A stretch of DNA of 64,000 bases, from the NCBI RefSeq assembly GCF_000963945.1, contig NZ_BAMW01000015.1:1-64000 (forward strand), given 5' to 3'. The notes under the pieces were generated by a model that ran no database searches, had not been told where the DNA came from, and saw nothing but the letters and a program-made list of their open reading frames with translations. This document shows, one piece after another, positions 33,490 through 42,137 of this stretch. Both the position numbers and the translations under genes were made by a program. The DNA comes from Acetobacter indonesiensis. GTDB lineage: Bacteria > Pseudomonadota > Alphaproteobacteria > Acetobacterales > Acetobacteraceae. The number at the start of each line of letters is the position of its first letter. The first letter of the stretch is position 1.

Positions 33490-34008
33490 ATGGCGCGCCG
33501 GGTCTCGACATTGATTTCTCCGCTGCTTCTTCTTGGCGGGTGTGTGATGCTTACCGGATGTTCCGGGTCTGAAGCTGCACGTGCGTTCGGGTTGGAACGC
33601 AGCATGCCAGATGAATATACCGTCACCACACGTGCACCGCTTTCCATGCCGCCTATGGATGAGCTGGCCAAGCCGGTACGCGGTGCGGAACGCCCGCAGG
33701 ATGAAAGTGAACGCCTGCAGGCGCTTGAAACACTTTCCCCTGATGTGGCGCTGCATGGCGAAGGTGGCTCAACCAGCGATGGCCAGAGCATGCTGGTCAG
33801 TGCAGCAACCGAAGCAGCAGATGCACCTGATGAAGGCGAACTGGGGCAGGCTGGTTCAGGCTTTGTGGAACAGCTTATGTTCTGGAAAGGCGGGAAGGCC
33901 GGGTCCGTGGTGGATGCGGATGAAGAAAACCGCCGCCTGAAAACAAATGCCGCACTGGGCAACAAGCCGACAAAGGGCGTTACGCCCACACAGCATCCTC
34001 ACAAATAA
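33490..34008 (+). CDS. DUF3035 (BamF-like) lipoprotein
   Basis: A 172-residue lipoprotein with a signal peptide and lipobox MLTGC (Cys near residue 24). The hallmark segment PDEYTVTTRAPLSMPP at about 38-53 matches the DUF3035 family, whose Caulobacter member BamF is part of the outer-membrane beta-barrel assembly complex. The remainder is acidic and low complexity, with a helical end (ADEENRRLKTNAALG). It follows lspA by 54 nt with a good AAAGGT ribosome site. It ends just before the terminator that spans the start of mutL. Confidence 0.82.
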   Translation: MARRVSTLISPLLLLGGCVMLTGCSGSEAARAFGLERSMPDEYTVTTRAPLSMPPMDELAKPVRGAERPQDESERLQALETLSPDVALHGEGGSTSDGQSMLVSAATEAADAPDEGELGQAGSGFVEQLMFWKGGKAGSVVDADEENRRLKTNAALGNKPTKGVTPTQHPHK

Positions 34009-34025
34009 GAGGATAGTCTGCTATA

Positions 34026-34056
34026 AAGGGTCTGATGATGTCAGACCCTTTTTTTT
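34026..34056 (+). terminator. Intrinsic terminator overlapping the mutL start codons
   Basis: A perfect 10-bp stem (34026-34035 with 34041-34050, 5-nt loop) runs into eight T residues at 34049-34056. It lies 17 nt after the stop of the upstream lipoprotein gene. The first mutL ATG (34035) and the second (34038) fall in the stem end and loop, and the only ribosome-site-like sequence (AAAGGG) is in the 5' arm. Confidence 0.85.
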
Positions 34057-36014
34057 CGTCTTCAGATCAGACAGCTGAAACGTCCGGAATGCTGCCGTTA
34101 CGCCCCAAGCTGCGTCGTTTGCCGGAAGTTCTGGTCAACCGCATTGCCGCGGGTGAGGTAATTGAACGCCCGGCAGCGGCATTGAAGGAACTGGTCGAAA
34201 ACGCCATAGACGCGGGTGCGCGCCGGCTGGATGTCAGTCTGGAAAGCGGGGGTATCGACCGTATTATCGTCACTGACGATGGATGCGGCATGACACCGGA
34301 CGACCTGATGCTGGCGGTTGAGCGGCATTGTACATCAAAATTGCAGGACGAATCGCTGGTGCATATTCGCACCCTAGGGTTTCGGGGCGAGGCGCTGCCA
34401 TCCATCGGGGCGGCGGCACGGCTGACCATTACATCCCGCACGCAGGGCGAAAGTGGGGCGTGGCGTATTCATGTTGCGGGCGGCAAAATTACACCACCTG
34501 AACCCAGCGCGGGGGCACAAGGCACCAGTGTTGTGGTGGAGGATTTGTTTTTCGCGACCCCCGCACGCCGCAAATTTCTGAAAAGTGCGCGGGTTGAAGG
34601 CAGCCATGCCGAAAGCGTTGTCAGAAGACTAGCACTTGCCGTGCCGGAAACAGCTTTTTGCTTCACGATGGATGACCGTGTTCTGTTTGATCTGCCCGCG
34701 CAGGATATGGCCGCTCGTGCGGCCGCCCTGCTGGGTGCGAATGAGGCAGATGGTTTTCTAAGTATTCATGGCGAGCGTGACGGCATGGTGCTGTCGGGCT
34801 TTGCGTGTGGGCCGTCGGTGCATCGCGCCACTGCGGCCGGTCAGTTCATGCTGGTAAACGGTCGCCCGGTGGTTGATCCTGTGCTGCGTACCGCCGTGCG
34901 CGTGGCCTATCGGCGCGTGATTGAACCGGGACGCCACCCGGTTGTGGCGTTGATGCTGACAATTCCGCCAGATCGGGTTGATGTAAACGTCCATCCTGCC
35001 AAAACTGAATTGCGCTTTGCCGATGAAGCGGCTGTGCGGTCCCTCGTCATTGGTACATTGACCCGTGCTCTGGAGGGCGGGGCAGGGAATGCCGGGGTCA
35101 GGCCATCGTTTTCTGCTGTTAAGCCGGGACGCATCTGGTATCCGCCCGAAAAAAACGCAGCGCCGATTATTCCTGCTCCGTCACCGCATGGTGGGGGAAG
35201 CGGGTTGCCGTTGCGGCATGGGGCAGGGTTTTCAGAACCTCGGTTAGGATTGGGCGACTCCCCTACCGCCCGCATGTTGCCCCCTTTGCCGCAGGCAGGC
35301 GGTATAGCGGGCTGGGATGCTTACGGTCAAAGTCCTGGTGGTGTAGCGGGCGTACAGAATGGTGACGGCTCTAGCCTTGGCGCAACGCCTTATGAGGAGC
35401 CGCAGGGCTTAAGCGAGCATCCGTTAGGGGCGGCTGTAGCGCAGGTGCTGGACACATACGTTATTGCGGTTGCGGCCGATGGCAGCCTTGTTCTGGTTGA
35501 TCAACATGCTGCGCATGAACGCCTGACACATGAACGCCTGCGCGAGCAGTTTCTTTCCGGTAAAGTTCAGGGACAGCGCCTGCTGGTGCCCGATGTCGTT
35601 GAATTACCACGCTTACAGGTTGATCTGTTGGTCGCCCGGCAGAAGATGCTGGCCACGTTAGGGATTGAAATAGAAGCCTTTGGGGGAGACGCCGTTCTGG
35701 TCCGTGCGTTGCCCGCCATGCTGAACACCAGTGACGCTGTGACCCTGTTGCGTGATCTGGCAGACGAACTGGAAGCCGATGATAGCGGCAACCCGGATGA
35801 AATGCCGTCACTTGATGGCAGATTGGATGCTGTGATTGCCCGCATGGCCTGTCACGGCAGTATCCGGGCTGGGCGACGCCTGACTCGGGAGGAAATGGAT
35901 GCTCTGCTGCGGCAGATGGAAGCCACCCCGCGTGCTGGCACCTGTTCACACGGCAGGCCGACCTGGTTGAAATTGAGCAAAAAGGATCTGGAAAAACTGT
36001 TCGGTCGGCGTTGA
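34035..36014 (+). CDS. mutL: DNA mismatch repair protein MutL
   Basis: A protein of up to 659 residues. The N-terminal GHKL ATPase is clear: NRIAAGEVIERPAAALKELVENAIDAGA (family signature, in part) near residue 35, DDGCGM near 78 and TLGFRGEALPSIG near 108. After a Pro/Gly-rich linker (about 350-450) comes the C-terminal dimerisation domain with LVDQHAAHERLTHE and a final ACHGSIRAGRRL and CSHGRPTW. No DQHA(X)2E(X)4E metal site break is apparent, so endonuclease activity is plausible. Starts at 34035/34038 sit inside a terminator hairpin; ATG 34089 (MLPLRPKLRRLPEVLVNRIA) gives a normal MutL N-terminus and may be the true start. Confidence 0.93.
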   Translation: MMSDPFFSSSDQTAETSGMLPLRPKLRRLPEVLVNRIAAGEVIERPAAALKELVENAIDAGARRLDVSLESGGIDRIIVTDDGCGMTPDDLMLAVERHCTSKLQDESLVHIRTLGFRGEALPSIGAAARLTITSRTQGESGAWRIHVAGGKITPPEPSAGAQGTSVVVEDLFFATPARRKFLKSARVEGSHAESVVRRLALAVPETAFCFTMDDRVLFDLPAQDMAARAAALLGANEADGFLSIHGERDGMVLSGFACGPSVHRATAAGQFMLVNGRPVVDPVLRTAVRVAYRRVIEPGRHPVVALMLTIPPDRVDVNVHPAKTELRFADEAAVRSLVIGTLTRALEGGAGNAGVRPSFSAVKPGRIWYPPEKNAAPIIPAPSPHGGGSGLPLRHGAGFSEPRLGLGDSPTARMLPPLPQAGGIAGWDAYGQSPGGVAGVQNGDGSSLGATPYEEPQGLSEHPLGAAVAQVLDTYVIAVAADGSLVLVDQHAAHERLTHERLREQFLSGKVQGQRLLVPDVVELPRLQVDLLVARQKMLATLGIEIEAFGGDAVLVRALPAMLNTSDAVTLLRDLADELEADDSGNPDEMPSLDGRLDAVIARMACHGSIRAGRRLTREEMDALLRQMEATPRAGTCSHGRPTWLKLSKKDLEKLFGRR

Positions 36015-36165
36015 AAACAGCCAAAGACTAAGCAGACAGTTAATAGGCGGCAGGGAAGCATAAAAACGCTCGCTCGGCGGAACGTGAACGGGCTTTGTCT
36101 GGTCTGCCCGCGCAAAAAGGCGCAGGTTATGGCCGATGTGATGCAACCCGGATGGTAAGAACGCC

Positions 36166-37683
36166 GTGCACTCCACCCTGCTTTCCCTAATAACTTATCT
36201 TCCTCTGGCCGGGGCGTTACTGGCTTTCCTGTGCGGTGGTCGCGGTGCTGACCAAGACCGTACTGCCAAATGGCTGGGATTATGGACCAGCATCATCGTG
36301 CTGGGCTTGAGCGTTGTGATGTGGTGCGGGTTTGACCCACTCCAACCCGGTTTACAGTATCAGGCGCGGTTAAGCTGGCTGTCTGATTACGGTATTTCCT
36401 ATCATACCGGGGTCGATGGTATTTCTCTGGCCTTCATTCTGCTGACGGCGTTTTTAACCCCGTTGGCTATGGCGGCTGGTTGGCGCACGGTGCAGACACA
36501 GGCGCGCGATTTTGTGGTGGCCATGCTGATGCTGGAAACAGCATTGTTTGGCGTGTTTTCCGCACAGGATCTGGTGCTGTTCTACGTGTTTTATGAAGCA
36601 ACCCTTATTCCGGCCAGTCTGATGATAGGCGTTTGGGGTGGCCCGAAACGGGTTTGGGCGTCGCTTCAGTTCTTTCTGTTCACATTTGGCGGTTCGCTGT
36701 TCATGCTAATCGCCCTGATAGCCATGTGGCTGCATGCGGGTACGACTGATATTCCAGCGCTGATGCAGGCTGGTTTTTCCTGGCAGTCGCAGGTGTGGCT
36801 TCTGTTGGCTTTCGTGCTGGCGTTTGGCGTCAAGCTGCCCCTTTTCCCGCTGCATGGATGGTTGCCAGATGCGTATTCGGAAGCCCCGACACCGGCATCT
36901 GCCATGCTATCGGGTGTGCTCTCAAAAACCGGGGCTTACGGATTACTGCGGTTTGGGGTGATGATGTTCCCCGATGCGGCTCATACGTTTGCGCCCTATG
37001 TGCTGGCGCTGGGTGTTGTGGCTATTATTTACGCCGCCTTCATTGCCTTTGCTCAGACAGACATGAAGCGGGTTGTTGCGTATTCCTCATTTTCACACAT
37101 GGGCATGATTGCTGTGGGGCTGTTTACCCTGACGGCAGAAGGCATTGATGGCGCTATTTTCCAGATGCTGTCGCACGGGGTGGTGATTGCGGCTCTGTTC
37201 TTCTGTGTTTCTGCCGTCGCGTGGCGGTCTGAAACCCGGCAAATTGACGCGCTGGGTGGGGTTGCGCGACAGATGCCGGTTCTGGCTTTGCTGACCATGT
37301 TGTTCACCATGGCGAATATTGGCCTGCCGGGCACAGGTTCCTTCGTTGGGGAACTCTTGGTGCTGATGGGGGCTATCCATGTCTCATTCTGGGTAGCGTT
37401 GCTGGCTGGTAGCACCATGATTATGGGTGCGGTGTATATGCTGACGCTTTATCGGCGGGTGCTGTTTGGCGGCGTGAAGGGAACAGTCGGGCTGCTGCGT
37501 GACCTGACCCCTGTCGAAATTGCTGTTCTTGCCCCGCTGGCCATTGTGACAGTGTGGATGGGTGTGCATCCGGGTAGCTTCACCCGTCTGTTTGACCCGG
37601 TGGTGATGCAGGCCTTTCATGGCGGGATGGATGCTGTTGCCTCCACGTCACATCAGGCTGTAACGCATCTGGCCTCTCGTTAA
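36166..37683 (+). CDS. nuoM: NADH-quinone oxidoreductase subunit M, solitary copy
   Basis: A 505-residue antiporter-like membrane subunit of complex I, of normal length (E. coli NuoM about 509). All four charged residues of the proton path are kept: Glu144 (VFYEATLIP), Lys223 (GVKLPLFPLHGWLPDA), Lys254 (VLSKTGAYG) and Glu396 (SFVGELLVLMG), corresponding to E. coli E144, K234, K265 and E407 with a constant shift of 11 after the first. About 14 TM helices. The start is GTG 36166. Neither nuoL nor nuoN flanks it; mutL is upstream and a terminator follows at 37756. It may complement a nuo cluster elsewhere or serve another complex. Confidence 0.9.
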   Translation: MHSTLLSLITYLPLAGALLAFLCGGRGADQDRTAKWLGLWTSIIVLGLSVVMWCGFDPLQPGLQYQARLSWLSDYGISYHTGVDGISLAFILLTAFLTPLAMAAGWRTVQTQARDFVVAMLMLETALFGVFSAQDLVLFYVFYEATLIPASLMIGVWGGPKRVWASLQFFLFTFGGSLFMLIALIAMWLHAGTTDIPALMQAGFSWQSQVWLLLAFVLAFGVKLPLFPLHGWLPDAYSEAPTPASAMLSGVLSKTGAYGLLRFGVMMFPDAAHTFAPYVLALGVVAIIYAAFIAFAQTDMKRVVAYSSFSHMGMIAVGLFTLTAEGIDGAIFQMLSHGVVIAALFFCVSAVAWRSETRQIDALGGVARQMPVLALLTMLFTMANIGLPGTGSFVGELLVLMGAIHVSFWVALLAGSTMIMGAVYMLTLYRRVLFGGVKGTVGLLRDLTPVEIAVLAPLAIVTVWMGVHPGSFTRLFDPVVMQAFHGGMDAVASTSHQAVTHLASR

Positions 37684-37755
37684 GATAACGGGGAGGCGCG
37701 TTAAGCATTTGCCTTCCAGTGATCGTGCAGACGCAAGCTTGGTCTGATTAGGTTT

Positions 37756-37789
37756 ATGGTGCCAGCAGGTAAAGCTGGCACCATTTTTT
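37756..37789 (+). terminator. Strong terminator of nuoM
   Basis: A perfect 11-bp stem (37756-37766 with 37774-37784, 7-nt loop) followed by T residues to 37789. It is 73 nt after the nuoM stop. Confidence 0.9.
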
Positions 37790-37804
37790 ATGACCGTTAG
37801 TAAG

Positions 37805-37939
37805 TTATATCTTGTAACGACGAACACGGTCTTTCTTCACAGCGCCGCACAAGCTACCGTGGTGCTGCATAGGCTTTAGACCTATTGTGGGCGGCGAGCG
37901 CACCACCGGCTTCCAGACAAATAGATCTCGCAAAACCAT
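37805..37939 (-). CDS. Possible 44-residue basic protein
   Basis: A frame from ATG 37939 to TAA 37805-37807, 33 nt downstream of the exporter gene on the same strand, so it could share its transcript. The product is basic, with a KKDRVRRYKI C-terminus, a central Pro-rich part (VVRSPPTIGLKP) and one Cys. The ribosome site is weak. I recognise no family. A second in-frame ATG gives a 21-residue version. The 288-bp gap between nuoM and the exporter is otherwise empty apart from the terminator at 37756-37789. Confidence 0.35.
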   Translation of the reverse strand: MVLRDLFVWKPVVRSPPTIGLKPMQHHGSLCGAVKKDRVRRYKI

Positions 37940-37971
37940 ATCGTCGTCCAAGCGAGCAATGAGGCGGCTGA

Positions 37972-38883
37972 CTATTGCGGTGCTTCAGGAACGTCCGTGA
38001 GAGGACGCTTCTTGGCTGATGGCGTCAGAACGGTACCGGCAGAGGCCGTTGCGATCAGCAGAATACCGAGCAAGCGGGGAGCCGAGAGTGTTTCGTGCAG
38101 AATGAGAATACCGGCAACAGTCGCACAAACAGGGTCCAGACTATACAGCACCCCCAGATCTCGGGCGGGGAGTCTGTGCATGGCGCGCATTTCAAGCGCA
38201 TAAGGCAGCGCTGAGGAAAAAATGGCCACCAGCAGGCTAAGCGCCAACATCAGCGGTTGTGACACCCCAATGGCGATTGCCGGCACAAAGCCGGGCAAAA
38301 ACAGCACCATGCTACCGCACATAAGGCCGAGAGCAGAAGCATGCGTCGGCGCAATTTTCCCTGTCAGGCGCTTTCCGAACAGGATGTAAAGTGCCCAGAA
38401 TATGGCCGCTGCAACAGAAAACAGAACACCCAGCGTATCAAGATGATGGCCAGATGCTGTGGGTTTCAGCAGCAGGGCCAGCCCCCCGATGGTCAGGGTA
38501 AGCCAGCCAAGGTCACTCCATTGGCGGGAGCCAAAAAACGCCAGCAACAATGGACCGGTAAATTCAATGGCAACGGCCATACCCAGCGGTATGCGCTCAA
38601 CCGACAGATAGAAGCACAAATTCATACCCGCGGTTGACAGCCCATAAGGTAACGCCAGCCGAATAGTGCGCCATGACAGCACATGCCAGCTTTTGAATAC
38701 GCATGTGAGAATAACAGCAGCGAAGCAGGTTCGCAGACCAACCATGCCCAGCGGACCAAAAACCGGGAAAAGATATTTGGCCGTTGAGGAGCCGAACTGA
38801 AGGCAGACCATGCTGCCAATCAGCTGGCTTAGGGCCAGCACACGGTCCCGCACGCCTGTCTGGGGGCTAATATCAAGGCTCAT
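37972..38883 (-). CDS. EamA/DMT-family exporter, RhtA-like
   Basis: A 303-residue inner-membrane protein with ten TM segments in two EamA repeats (about 15-140 and 150-290). Segments LPYALEMRAMHRLPARDLGVLYSLDPVCATVAG (in part) near 230 and VAIEFTGPLLLAF near 107 resemble the threonine/homoserine exporter RhtA, so amino-acid export is the best guess. The transported substrate is not readable from sequence. The gene stands 55 nt downstream of the parE stop region on the same strand and may be read through from it. Confidence 0.85.
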   Translation of the reverse strand: MSLDISPQTGVRDRVLALSQLIGSMVCLQFGSSTAKYLFPVFGPLGMVGLRTCFAAVILTCVFKSWHVLSWRTIRLALPYGLSTAGMNLCFYLSVERIPLGMAVAIEFTGPLLLAFFGSRQWSDLGWLTLTIGGLALLLKPTASGHHLDTLGVLFSVAAAIFWALYILFGKRLTGKIAPTHASALGLMCGSMVLFLPGFVPAIAIGVSQPLMLALSLLVAIFSSALPYALEMRAMHRLPARDLGVLYSLDPVCATVAGILILHETLSAPRLLGILLIATASAGTVLTPSAKKRPLTDVPEAPQ

Positions 38884-38938
38884 GACAGGGTGAAAAAACG
38901 GCGCATGGCGGCATGCTTTTCAGGTCAGGGAGGGAGGA

Positions 38939-40978
38939 TCAAACATCCAGTAATTCGCCAACAGACTGGGCATGTTCCTGAATGAAGGCAAAACGCAATT
39001 CTGGTTTACGCCCCATCAGGCTTTCAACACGCTCCCGCGTTGCCAGTCTGTCTTCTGGCGGGGCAACCACACGCAGCAGAGTGCGGCGGTTAGGGTCCAT
39101 TGTTGTCTCTTTAAGGTCAGCGGGGGGCATTTCCCCCAGACCTTTAAAGCGGGAGACATCAATTTTTCCCTTGGATTTGAACTCGGTCTTCAGCTTGCGT
39201 TCACGGTCTGCGTCATCCATCGCGTAAACGGACCGAGCCCCCTGCGTCAGCCGATAGAGTGGCGGCTGTGCAAGATAAAGATGCCCGTTACGGATCAGTT
39301 CTGGCAGTTCACGGTAGAAGAACGTCATAAGCAGCGATGCAATATGCGCCCCGTCAACGTCAGCATCGGTCATGATGATAACGCGGCCATAACGCAGTTT
39401 GCTTAGATCGAATCGATCACCCGAGCCACACCCAAGTGCTTCAATCAGGTCTTTCAGTTCCTGATTGGCGCGTAGTTTTTCCGTGGTGGCGCTGGCAACG
39501 TTCAGGATTTTACCACGCAACGGCAGCACGGCCTGTGTTTCGCGGTTACGCGCCTGCTTGGCTGAACCACCTGCGGAATCGCCCTCGACCAGGAAAATTT
39601 CAGTTTCCTCTGCCCGTTCCCGCGTGCAGTCGGTCAATTTGCCGGGCAAACGCAGGCGGCGGGTGGCGCTTTTCCGCGGTGTGTCTTTTTGTTCGCGACG
39701 GCGGATACGTTCTTCAGCGCGTTCAATGACAAATGCCAGAAGCGAATCGGCCTGTGGCGGGTTTTGCGCCAACCAGTGGTCAAAACGGTCCCGCAGGGCT
39801 GTTTCTACCAGCTTGCTGGCCTCGTTGGAGGTCAGTTTTTCCTTGGTCTGGCCCTGAAACTGTGGGTCACGAATAAAGACGGACAGTTTGGCGGCTATGC
39901 TGCCAAGAACATCTTCAGCCGTAATGCTGGAGGCTTTCTTGGCGGACCGCTGGTCGCCCCATGCGCGCAGCCCTTTGACCAGCGCATTGCGAAAGCCTGT
40001 TTCATGTGTGCCGCCCTGCGGGGTGGGAATGGTATTGCAGTACGACGCCAACGCGGCTGTTCCACTTTCCAGGAACGCCACAGCCCATTCAACGCGCCCA
40101 TTATCCGTGCCATCGGCAGCGGGTGGCAGGGCAGCGTCGCCAGCCCACAGGGGGGTCAGCAGCGGCGCCTTGGGGCCGAGTTCATCGGTAAGGCTGTCGG
40201 CTAACCCACCGGGAAAGTGCAGTACGGCTTCTGTTGGAGTGTCATCGCCCGCTTTGATCAGGGATGGATCACATGACCAGCGGATTGTAACGCCCCGGAA
40301 CAGAAACGCCTTTGAGCGGCACAGCTTATATAGTCGGGCCGGCACAAAAGCGTGCGTCCCAAAAATCTGGGTGTCGGGGATAAAAGAAATCTGGGTGCCA
40401 CGACGGTTCTGTGTCGCGCCTGTTTTTTCAAGCGGCGTGACGGGAATACCGCGTTCATATGCTTGCTGCCAGATAGCCCGGTCACGCGCAATTTCGACAT
40501 CCATGCGGGAAGAAAGTGCGTTGACAACAGACGACCCAACCCCGTGCAGACCGCCTGACGTGGCGTAGGCTTTCCCCGAAAACTTACCGCCCGCGTGCAG
40601 CGTGGTCAGAATGACCTCAAGGGCGGAGCGGTCAGGAAAACGGGGGTGAGGGTCAACCGGAATACCACGCCCGTTGTCACGGATAGTCAGTTTGTTGCCC
40701 GGTTCCAGCGCCACATCAATGGTGGAGGCATGGCCCGCCACCGCTTCATCCATCGCGTTATCAAGCACTTCTGCGGCCAGATGGTGCAGCGCAGTTTCAT
40801 CCGTGCCACCAATATACATACCGGGGCGGCGGCGAACGGGTTCTAGTCCTTCAAGAACTTCAATGGCGCTGGCGTCATAAGCCTGCGTGTTCCCGGCCTC
40901 TGGCTTTGTGGCCGAAGCGGCTGCTGGTTTTGCAGCAGGTTTACGGGGCGGAGGTGGCTCGGAAAACAGGTCGCTCAT
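38939..40978 (-). CDS. parE: DNA topoisomerase IV subunit B
   Basis: A 679-residue type IIA topoisomerase ATPase subunit that works with ParC to decatenate chromosomes. GHKL motifs are EVLDNAMDEAVAG near residue 70, DNGRGIPVD near 98 and GGLHGVGSSVVNALS near 142; the TOPRIM domain shows LVEGDSAGGSAKQARNR near 462 and MTDADVDGAHIASLL near 540. An Ala/Pro/Lys-rich N-terminal extension of about 35 residues precedes YDASAIEVLEGLEPVRRRPG. GyrB is excluded by the short C-terminal half without the GyrB insert and by EPVRRRPGMYIGGTD wording typical of ParE. Confidence 0.93.
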   Translation of the reverse strand: MSDLFSEPPPPRKPAAKPAAASATKPEAGNTQAYDASAIEVLEGLEPVRRRPGMYIGGTDETALHHLAAEVLDNAMDEAVAGHASTIDVALEPGNKLTIRDNGRGIPVDPHPRFPDRSALEVILTTLHAGGKFSGKAYATSGGLHGVGSSVVNALSSRMDVEIARDRAIWQQAYERGIPVTPLEKTGATQNRRGTQISFIPDTQIFGTHAFVPARLYKLCRSKAFLFRGVTIRWSCDPSLIKAGDDTPTEAVLHFPGGLADSLTDELGPKAPLLTPLWAGDAALPPAADGTDNGRVEWAVAFLESGTAALASYCNTIPTPQGGTHETGFRNALVKGLRAWGDQRSAKKASSITAEDVLGSIAAKLSVFIRDPQFQGQTKEKLTSNEASKLVETALRDRFDHWLAQNPPQADSLLAFVIERAEERIRRREQKDTPRKSATRRLRLPGKLTDCTRERAEETEIFLVEGDSAGGSAKQARNRETQAVLPLRGKILNVASATTEKLRANQELKDLIEALGCGSGDRFDLSKLRYGRVIIMTDADVDGAHIASLLMTFFYRELPELIRNGHLYLAQPPLYRLTQGARSVYAMDDADRERKLKTEFKSKGKIDVSRFKGLGEMPPADLKETTMDPNRRTLLRVVAPPEDRLATRERVESLMGRKPELRFAFIQEHAQSVGELLDV

Positions 40979-41109
40979 GGTTAAGGTCTGTCTCGCTTTG
41001 CCGATGATTCGTCAAGCAGAAGCATTAGCAGGATTGCCGGATATGTGTGGGATAAAGCGCTGGCGCTTCTTGCTGGCAGGTTTAATTTCATAAAGCAGGC
41101 AAAAAATAA

Positions 41110-41126
41110 GGCCGCAAGAAGCGGCC
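41110..41126 (-). terminator. Terminator of small secreted-protein gene
   Basis: A 6-bp G+C stem (41110-41115 with 41121-41126, 5-nt loop); on the minus strand it is followed by TTATTTTTT. It lies 30 nt downstream of the minus-strand gene ending at 41156 and upstream of parE. Confidence 0.75.
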
Positions 41127-41155
41127 CCATTTCCCTGCTTTAAGCAGAATATTTT

Positions 41156-41689
41156 TTAGGCGCGGCGAGTTGTGCGCGTTGCGCGACGGGCCGGGCGAGC
41201 AGGGCGGCTGCTGGTGCTTGCCGGTGCGGCGCAGGTTTCAAAAGACGCGGGCTGCGTTACGTCCTTGGCTTCTGTGTAGTTTGACAGATCTTCAGATGTT
41301 TCAAGCGCGTTTACTTCGTCAAACATGGCCATACGCTGCTGGCAGAAAATGGTGCCGGCTGACAGACCCTTTTCAGACTGAACGTTGGCAAGCTGCGTGA
41401 TGTAATCGTCATGTTCGCGCTGGGCGCTGCGGCCGTATGTCGTGCGGAAATAGGAGTTCAGGGTCTGTTCTTCGCTCAACAGGTTTGAGCGGAATTTGGC
41501 AACGAACGCATTGTAGCGGTCCTGCGCGCTGCAAGACAGGGCCGTTACCATCAGTTCGCTTTTCAGGGCCTGCACAGCAAAAGCTTCATGTGCGGAGGAA
41601 TGACCACAGGGCGCGGCCAGGCTATAAGAACTTTGCAGCACGCCCGCAGCAAATACACCGGCGGCCAGAAGGCGGGAAAAAGACGACAT
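41156..41689 (-). CDS. Hypothetical secreted protein
   Basis: A 177-residue protein with a signal peptide (residues 1-26, cleavage near SLAAP). Start at ATG 41689, which has a good GGAGG site 8 nt upstream; the frame extends 42 nt further. The mature part is helical and has Cys residues in pairs likely to form disulphides (APCGHSSAHEAF, TALSCSAQDRY, IFCQQRM, ETCAAPA). The C-terminus is Arg/Pro/Ala-rich (RPARPARRATRTTRRA), perhaps for contact with cell-surface acids. Family not recognised. Single gene with its own terminator. Confidence 0.75.
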   Translation of the reverse strand: MSSFSRLLAAGVFAAGVLQSSYSLAAPCGHSSAHEAFAVQALKSELMVTALSCSAQDRYNAFVAKFRSNLLSEEQTLNSYFRTTYGRSAQREHDDYITQLANVQSEKGLSAGTIFCQQRMAMFDEVNALETSEDLSNYTEAKDVTQPASFETCAAPASTSSRPARPARRATRTTRRA

Positions 41690-42137
41690 ACGGTTCCTCC
41701 GATACATGCTGCAGCGGGTGTTCCTTATCACGTTAAGGTGTCCCTTCAGCCAGCGTATAAAACGGTCTCTTCAAGGTTTGACGAAACGAAATAGCGTATT
41801 CAGCACAGAAAGATACAGGTATTTTTTCATACCGCGTCTTAGCGTTTTCAACGGCTTTGAACCTGTTGAACCACATTCCCCGCAGCAGGATCACATACGT
41901 GCTGTTTCCAAACACCATATTTGGGGCAAAATAATGGTTTGAAAGGCAGGGATCTGCCATGTTTGTGCGTGCAGTGGTGCAGGGCGTTCTGCCCCCCTTT
42001 CTTCCTTGCCACGGATGTTCTAAAGGCAGAGACGAATCATGATGCGCAAGGAAGTTGTGCTGGCGTTCTGCCTGCCGGTTTGCCTGAGGGCGTAGAGGGA
42101 TTCGTCCTTTATTTATAAACATTAGCGGAGCTGACGA
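41690..42137. other. 448-bp divergent intergenic region without a convincing gene
   Basis: It lies between the secreted-protein gene (minus) and a lipoprotein gene (plus). Frames of 65 to 138 codons exist on both strands but show no family resemblance, no ribosome site and no protein-like composition. A TATAAA at 42114-42119 is a possible -10 for the lipoprotein gene. I see no RNA structure here. Confidence 0.5.
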
